8,149 bases of DNA from NCBI GenBank assembly GCA_027488415.1, contig JAIYBS010000216.1, positions 1 through 8,149 of the forward strand. Direction: 5' to 3'. The position numbers and the translations under genes are program-made. The notes beneath the pieces are model-generated. The model had not been told where the DNA came from. It made no database searches and saw nothing but the letters and a program-made list of their open reading frames with translations. Shown here in pieces: positions 7,651 through 8,149 of this stretch (position 1 is the first letter of the stretch; each line of letters begins with the position of its first letter). This DNA comes from Planctomycetaceae bacterium. Lineage in GTDB: Bacteria; Planctomycetota; Phycisphaerae; Phycisphaerales; SM1A02.

Positions 7651-7686
7651 CGCAGGCGCCCGGATCCCGGGCGCCTGCGGTGTTTC
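7651..7686 (+). terminator. Intrinsic terminator after rpsA
   Basis: CGCAGGCGCCCGG (7651-7663) pairs perfectly with CCGGGCGCCTGCG (7667-7679) around a 3-base loop, 26 bases after the rpsA stop. The tail GTGTTTCC is only modestly T-rich. A weaker 7-bp hairpin (7713-7719 with 7725-7731) lies further on. Confidence 0.65.
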
Positions 7687-7747
7687 CGGGGAGCATCGCG
7701 CGGCCGAGCGATCGCGGGCCGGCCGCCCGCGGCCCCGCGGCATCGCC

Positions 7748-7781
7748 AAAACGACCGGCGCGCGGACTTCGTCCGCGCGCC
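7748..7781 (-). terminator. Probable terminator of the 33-codon gene on the - strand
   Basis: GGCGCGCGGAC (7757-7767) pairs perfectly with GTCCGCGCGCC (7771-7781) around a 3-base loop. Read on the - strand, TTTT (7751-7748) follows after 5 bases, and no T-run occurs on the + side. It lies 45 bases past the stop of the small - strand gene. Confidence 0.45.
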
Positions 7782-7826
7782 TGGGACTCGCCGCAGAAGC
7801 GACGGTCTTGAAGAGGTCGAGCGCGC

Positions 7827-7928
7827 TCAGCAGAGCGCGAGGTACGAGAAGAGCGCCAGGACGAGGATGCGGCGAGCGTTCTCCTCGACCGAGATCACGT
7901 GGTTGGCTGCAATGGCGACTGCGCGCAT
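7827..7928 (-). CDS. Candidate 33-residue small protein with a hydrophobic C-terminal half
   Basis: An ATG at 7928 opens 33 codons ending at TGA 7829-7827. Third positions are G or C in 28 of the 32 codons after the start, like the surrounding genes, whereas the same frame upstream of the ATG has mixed third positions, so the coding signal begins at this ATG. GAAGAAGAG ends 8 bases before it, a weak ribosome binding site. The product has a mixed N-terminal half (with HVISVEENARR) and a hydrophobic end (ILVLALFSYLAL) that could enter or lie on a membrane. A terminator-like hairpin lies 45 bases downstream. I recognise no family. No clear promoter is visible, and the frame is short enough that chance cannot be excluded. 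Confidence 0.4.
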   Translation of the reverse strand: MRAVAIAANHVISVEENARRILVLALFSYLALC

Positions 7929-7999
7929 GGGGTCATCTCTTCTTCGTTGTGGTGGCTTGCGGCGCGGGGGACGGCTGGCTGCCGTGGACCCCCCCGCGC

Positions 8000-8005
8000 T
8001 ACGAT
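8000..8005 (+). promoter_or_regulatory. Possible -10 box for the secreted protein gene
   Basis: TACGAT fits the -10 consensus at four of six bases and would start transcription near 8012, giving a leader of about 70 bases before ATG 8085. No good -35 is visible. If real, it argues against the in-frame ATG at 8004 as the start. Confidence 0.3.
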
Positions 8006-8084
8006 GAGAGTCTTCCCCGATACGCGCCGCACGTCCATCGTGGTGAGCCACGAACCGACGGAAAGGCGGCAAATCGGATGGATT

Positions 8085-8149
8085 ATGCGGTCTTTACCCC
8101 GGACAAACATTGTTCTCGGACTTCTGCTCGCCCTCGCGATGGCGCAGAT
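8085..8149 (+). CDS. Start of a secreted protein gene (3' end outside the window)
   Basis: ATG 8085 opens a frame running off the right edge, with 21 residues visible. They form a textbook signal peptide: a basic start (MRSLPR), a hydrophobic core (IVLGLLLALAMA, 9-20) and Ala-Met-Ala (18-20) followed by Gln, a good signal peptidase I site. The product should be exported across the inner membrane. GGATGG just upstream may be the ribosome binding site. In-frame starts at ATG 8004 and GTG 8040/8043 would place up to 27 residues before the signal core, which is less likely. The mature protein is not visible, so its function is unknown. The small - strand gene lies divergently, 156 bases away. Confidence 0.55.
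   Translation, partial: MRSLPRTNIVLGLLLALAMAQ

Noticed and set aside
8078..8149. Alternative + strand start ATG 8078 in another frame
   Set aside because: It gives a charged, Arg-rich peptide without a signal sequence, while the frame from 8085 gives a textbook signal peptide.

Overview
The window is GC-rich DNA (roughly 70% in genes, G or C at most third codon positions). It most resembles a planctomycete, possibly of the Phycisphaerae type. The grounds are an ECF sigma factor of the planctomycete/TIGR02999 type directly upstream of a Ser/Thr protein kinase, a 578-residue ribosomal protein S1 with six S1 repeats, an Ap4A-phosphorylase-like HIT protein, and several genes without a clear Shine-Dalgarno sequence. 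The taxonomic call is an inference from gene content; there is no rRNA here.

Layout. Positions 3-338 hold the 3' end of an unrecognised + strand gene. Positions 447-932 encode an unrecognised 161-residue protein on the + strand. On the - strand, an ECF sigma factor (2106-2798, TTG start, strong ribosome binding site) is followed after 86 bases by a Ser/Thr kinase (871-2019), an apparent two-gene signalling operon. The kinase runs tail-to-tail into the 161-residue gene and overlaps it by 62 bases. Positions 2799-3490 form a gene-free, locally lower-GC interval (about 52% GC at 2861-3050) with a candidate sigma-gene promoter, a possible small RNA ending at a good + strand terminator, and a - strand terminator with no gene in front of it. 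Then on the + strand come a HIT-family hydrolase/phosphorylase (3491-4003, probably leaderless), a 12-helix MFS-type transporter (4228-5694) and rpsA (5888-7624) with a structured leader and a terminator. Positions 7748-7928 on the - strand hold a candidate 33-codon gene with its own terminator. The window ends in the first 21 codons of a + strand gene whose product starts with a clear signal peptide (from 8085).

How the parts relate. Sigma factor and kinase are probably co-transcribed and functionally coupled: in planctomycetes, sigma factors of this kind lie next to Ser/Thr kinases that are thought to stand in for classical anti-sigma factors. HIT, transporter and rpsA lie in the same direction, but the gaps between them (224 and 193 bases) suggest separate promoters. 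Most of the window is ordinary chromosomal housekeeping. No mobile element, CRISPR array or defence system is visible. The parts worth a second look are the non-coding elements at 2799-3490, the CGAACC cluster before the transporter, the rpsA leader and the 33-codon gene.
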